A DNA stretch of 7,751 nt from Desulfotignum sp. (GTDB lineage: Bacteria > Desulfobacterota > Desulfobacteria > Desulfobacterales > Desulfobacteraceae). Positions within the stretch are counted from its first letter, which is position 1; the number at the start of each line of letters is the position of its first letter. The position numbers and the translations under genes were made by a program. The stretch spans positions 1-7,751 of the forward strand of contig JAABSS010000498.1 in NCBI GenBank assembly GCA_011390235.1, written 5' to 3'. Shown piece after piece: positions 6,577 to 7,751 of the stretch. Under the pieces are notes generated by a model. It worked only from the letters and a program-made list of their open reading frames with translations. It searched no databases and was not told the DNA's origin.

Positions 6577-7736
6577 TTTGCCACTCCTTTTTCTATACGT
6601 TTTAAGGCTTCCTGGAGATTTTCGGAGCTGGTGGCAAAGGAAATTCTCACAAATCCTTCGCCGTTTTTACCGAAAATGGATCCCGGCACCATGGCCACCT
6701 TGTGGTTTTCCACCATATGCCGGGCAAATTCCCAGGAGGACATGCCAAATGATGAGATGTTGGCAAAGGCGTAGAACGTGGATTCCGGTGTGATGCAGGA
6801 GATACCCTTGATGCTGTTCAATCCGTCAACCACAAGATCCCGGCGTTTGGCATATCTTTCCACCATCTGTTTTACACACGCCTGGGATCCTTCGATAGCG
6901 GCCAGGGCCGCCCGCTGGGCAACGCTGGTCACCCCTGATACCATGTGCTCCATGAGTTTTTCCATCTCCGCGATAATGGCTTTATGGGCCGCCACATACC
7001 CCACCCGCCACCCGGTCATGGCATAGGATTTGGACAGGGTGTAGATGGAAACCGTCAGATCCTGCATTCCGTCCAGGCTGCCGATGGATACATGGTTGTT
7101 GCCGTCAAACAGGATGTGCTCATAAGGCTCGTCGGAAATGACAATAACGCCATGCTTCTGGCATATGGCTGCTACTTTTTCCAGGATGTCCCTGTCAAAT
7201 ATGGCACCGGTGGGGTTGGAGGGCGTGTTGAGGATAAATGCCTTGGTCTTCGGGGTGATGGCCTGTGCCACCTCTTCGGGGTCGATCTTGAACCGGTTTT
7301 CCTCTCTGGCAGCAATGCGCACCGGCACCCCGCCGAACAGCCGGATCTGGGAGTAGTAATCATATCCCGGATCCACAACCAGCACCTCGTCGCCTTTGTT
7401 CAGCAGATGGAGCATGATATTGAAGATCCCCTGCATGGCACCCACGGAAATAAAGATTTCCGCGTCCGGGTCTGCCTGAATTTTGTTTTCTTCGGCCAGT
7501 TTTTTTGCCACAGCTTCTCTGAGGTCGGCAAATCCGCTGGCCGGGGGGTATCGGGTAAATCCTTTGTCCAGGGCAATTTTGGCCGCATCCCGGATATGTT
7601 CCGGGGTGTCGAAATCCGGCTGGCCGATCCCTAAGTTCACAACACCGTCGATCTTGTCTGCCATGGCAAACATGATGCGGATGCCGGACCATTCCACCCC
7701 CTGGTTTCTTGTTGCAAATAATTTTTCTATATCCAT
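6573..7736 (-). CDS. Class I/II PLP-dependent aminotransferase (AspC-like fold)
   Basis: A complete 387-residue fold-type I aminotransferase of the aspartate/aromatic aminotransferase superfamily. Visible motifs: NLGIGQPDFDTP (34-45), TRYPPASGFADLREAV (61-76), VDPGYDYY (121-128), NTPSNPTG (170-177, PLP-contacting Asn174), SDEPYE (201-206, Asp202 to the pyridine nitrogen, Tyr205), SKSYAMTGWRVGY (235-247, Schiff-base Lys236, phosphate-contacting Arg244), and GFVRISFA (361-368, Arg364 for the substrate carboxylate). All catalytic residues are intact. It catalyses transamination between an amino acid and a 2-oxo acid; the amino donor cannot be read from sequence. As first visible gene of the operon, overlapping the DoeA-like gene by 4 nt, it may act on the released amino acid (for example diaminobutyrate), a step usually done by the unrelated class III enzyme DoeD. 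The start has AGGA at 7748-7745 with 8-nt spacing. The promoter lies beyond the window. Confidence 0.93.
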   Translation of the reverse strand: MDIEKLFATRNQGVEWSGIRIMFAMADKIDGVVNLGIGQPDFDTPEHIRDAAKIALDKGFTRYPPASGFADLREAVAKKLAEENKIQADPDAEIFISVGAMQGIFNIMLHLLNKGDEVLVVDPGYDYYSQIRLFGGVPVRIAAREENRFKIDPEEVAQAITPKTKAFILNTPSNPTGAIFDRDILEKVAAICQKHGVIVISDEPYEHILFDGNNHVSIGSLDGMQDLTVSIYTLSKSYAMTGWRVGYVAAHKAIIAEMEKLMEHMVSGVTSVAQRAALAAIEGSQACVKQMVERYAKRRDLVVDGLNSIKGISCITPESTFYAFANISSFGMSSWEFARHMVENHKVAMVPGSIFGKNGEGFVRISFATSSENLQEALKRIEKGVAK

Positions 7737-7751
7737 GATTGGTGTCCTGCT

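Noticed and set aside
6945..7634. A long 229-codon plus-strand open frame opposite the aminotransferase
   Set aside because: It lies wholly antisense to an intact, motif-complete aminotransferase and has His/Gly-rich low-plausibility sequence with no SD; antisense shadow.

Overview
The window is a single block of eight genes, all read on the minus strand, so transcription runs from high to low coordinates. It looks like a chromosomal import-and-catabolism operon of a Gram-negative bacterium: two products carry signal peptides, there is a three-component TRAP transporter, Shine-Dalgarno (SD) sites are mostly clear AGGAG motifs, and base composition is near 50 % GC by eye. A marine proteobacterium or member of the Desulfobacterota would fit, but nothing in the window fixes the taxon.

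Layout in transcription order. (1) A class I PLP aminotransferase (7736-6573). (2) A creatinase-fold M24 protein closely resembling ectoine hydrolase DoeA/EutD (6576-5401), overlapping gene 1 by 4 nt. (3) An M20D amidohydrolase/deacylase (5381-4152). (4) A TRAP substrate-binding protein of the TeaA/UehA type (4065-3031). (5) The small TRAP membrane subunit DctQ (2915-2337; a better start than the longest ORF). (6) The large TRAP permease DctM (2333-642), with an unusual secreted Ig-like N-terminal domain. (7) A UspA-family protein (632-195), placed like teaD in the Halomonas teaABCD ectoine transporter locus. (8) The first 51 codons of an Asp/Glu racemase-family protein (153-1), running off the left edge. 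The longest non-coding stretches are 115 nt (dctP-dctQ, holding a strong hairpin) and 86 nt (M20-dctP, holding a 15-nt tandem repeat). No gene-free stretch exceeds 300 nt, and no RNA gene, mobile element or CRISPR array was seen.

Working model (inference). The TRAP system imports ectoine, hydroxyectoine or a close analogue. The DoeA-like enzyme opens the cyclic amidine to an N-acetyl-diaminobutyrate, the M20D enzyme removes the acyl group, and the aminotransferase takes the amino group from the product. The Usp protein may modulate the transporter, and the racemase-family protein may handle a stereoisomer or a hydroxyectoine branch. Compared with the classical doe/eut pathway, the usual aspartoacylase-type deacetylase DoeB/EutE and class III aminotransferase DoeD/Atf do not appear; an M20D hydrolase and a class I aminotransferase occupy those positions. 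The most unusual items are this alternative enzyme set, the Ig-like domain on DctM, a substitution in the TeaA-like binding pocket, and a degenerate ATP motif in the Usp protein.
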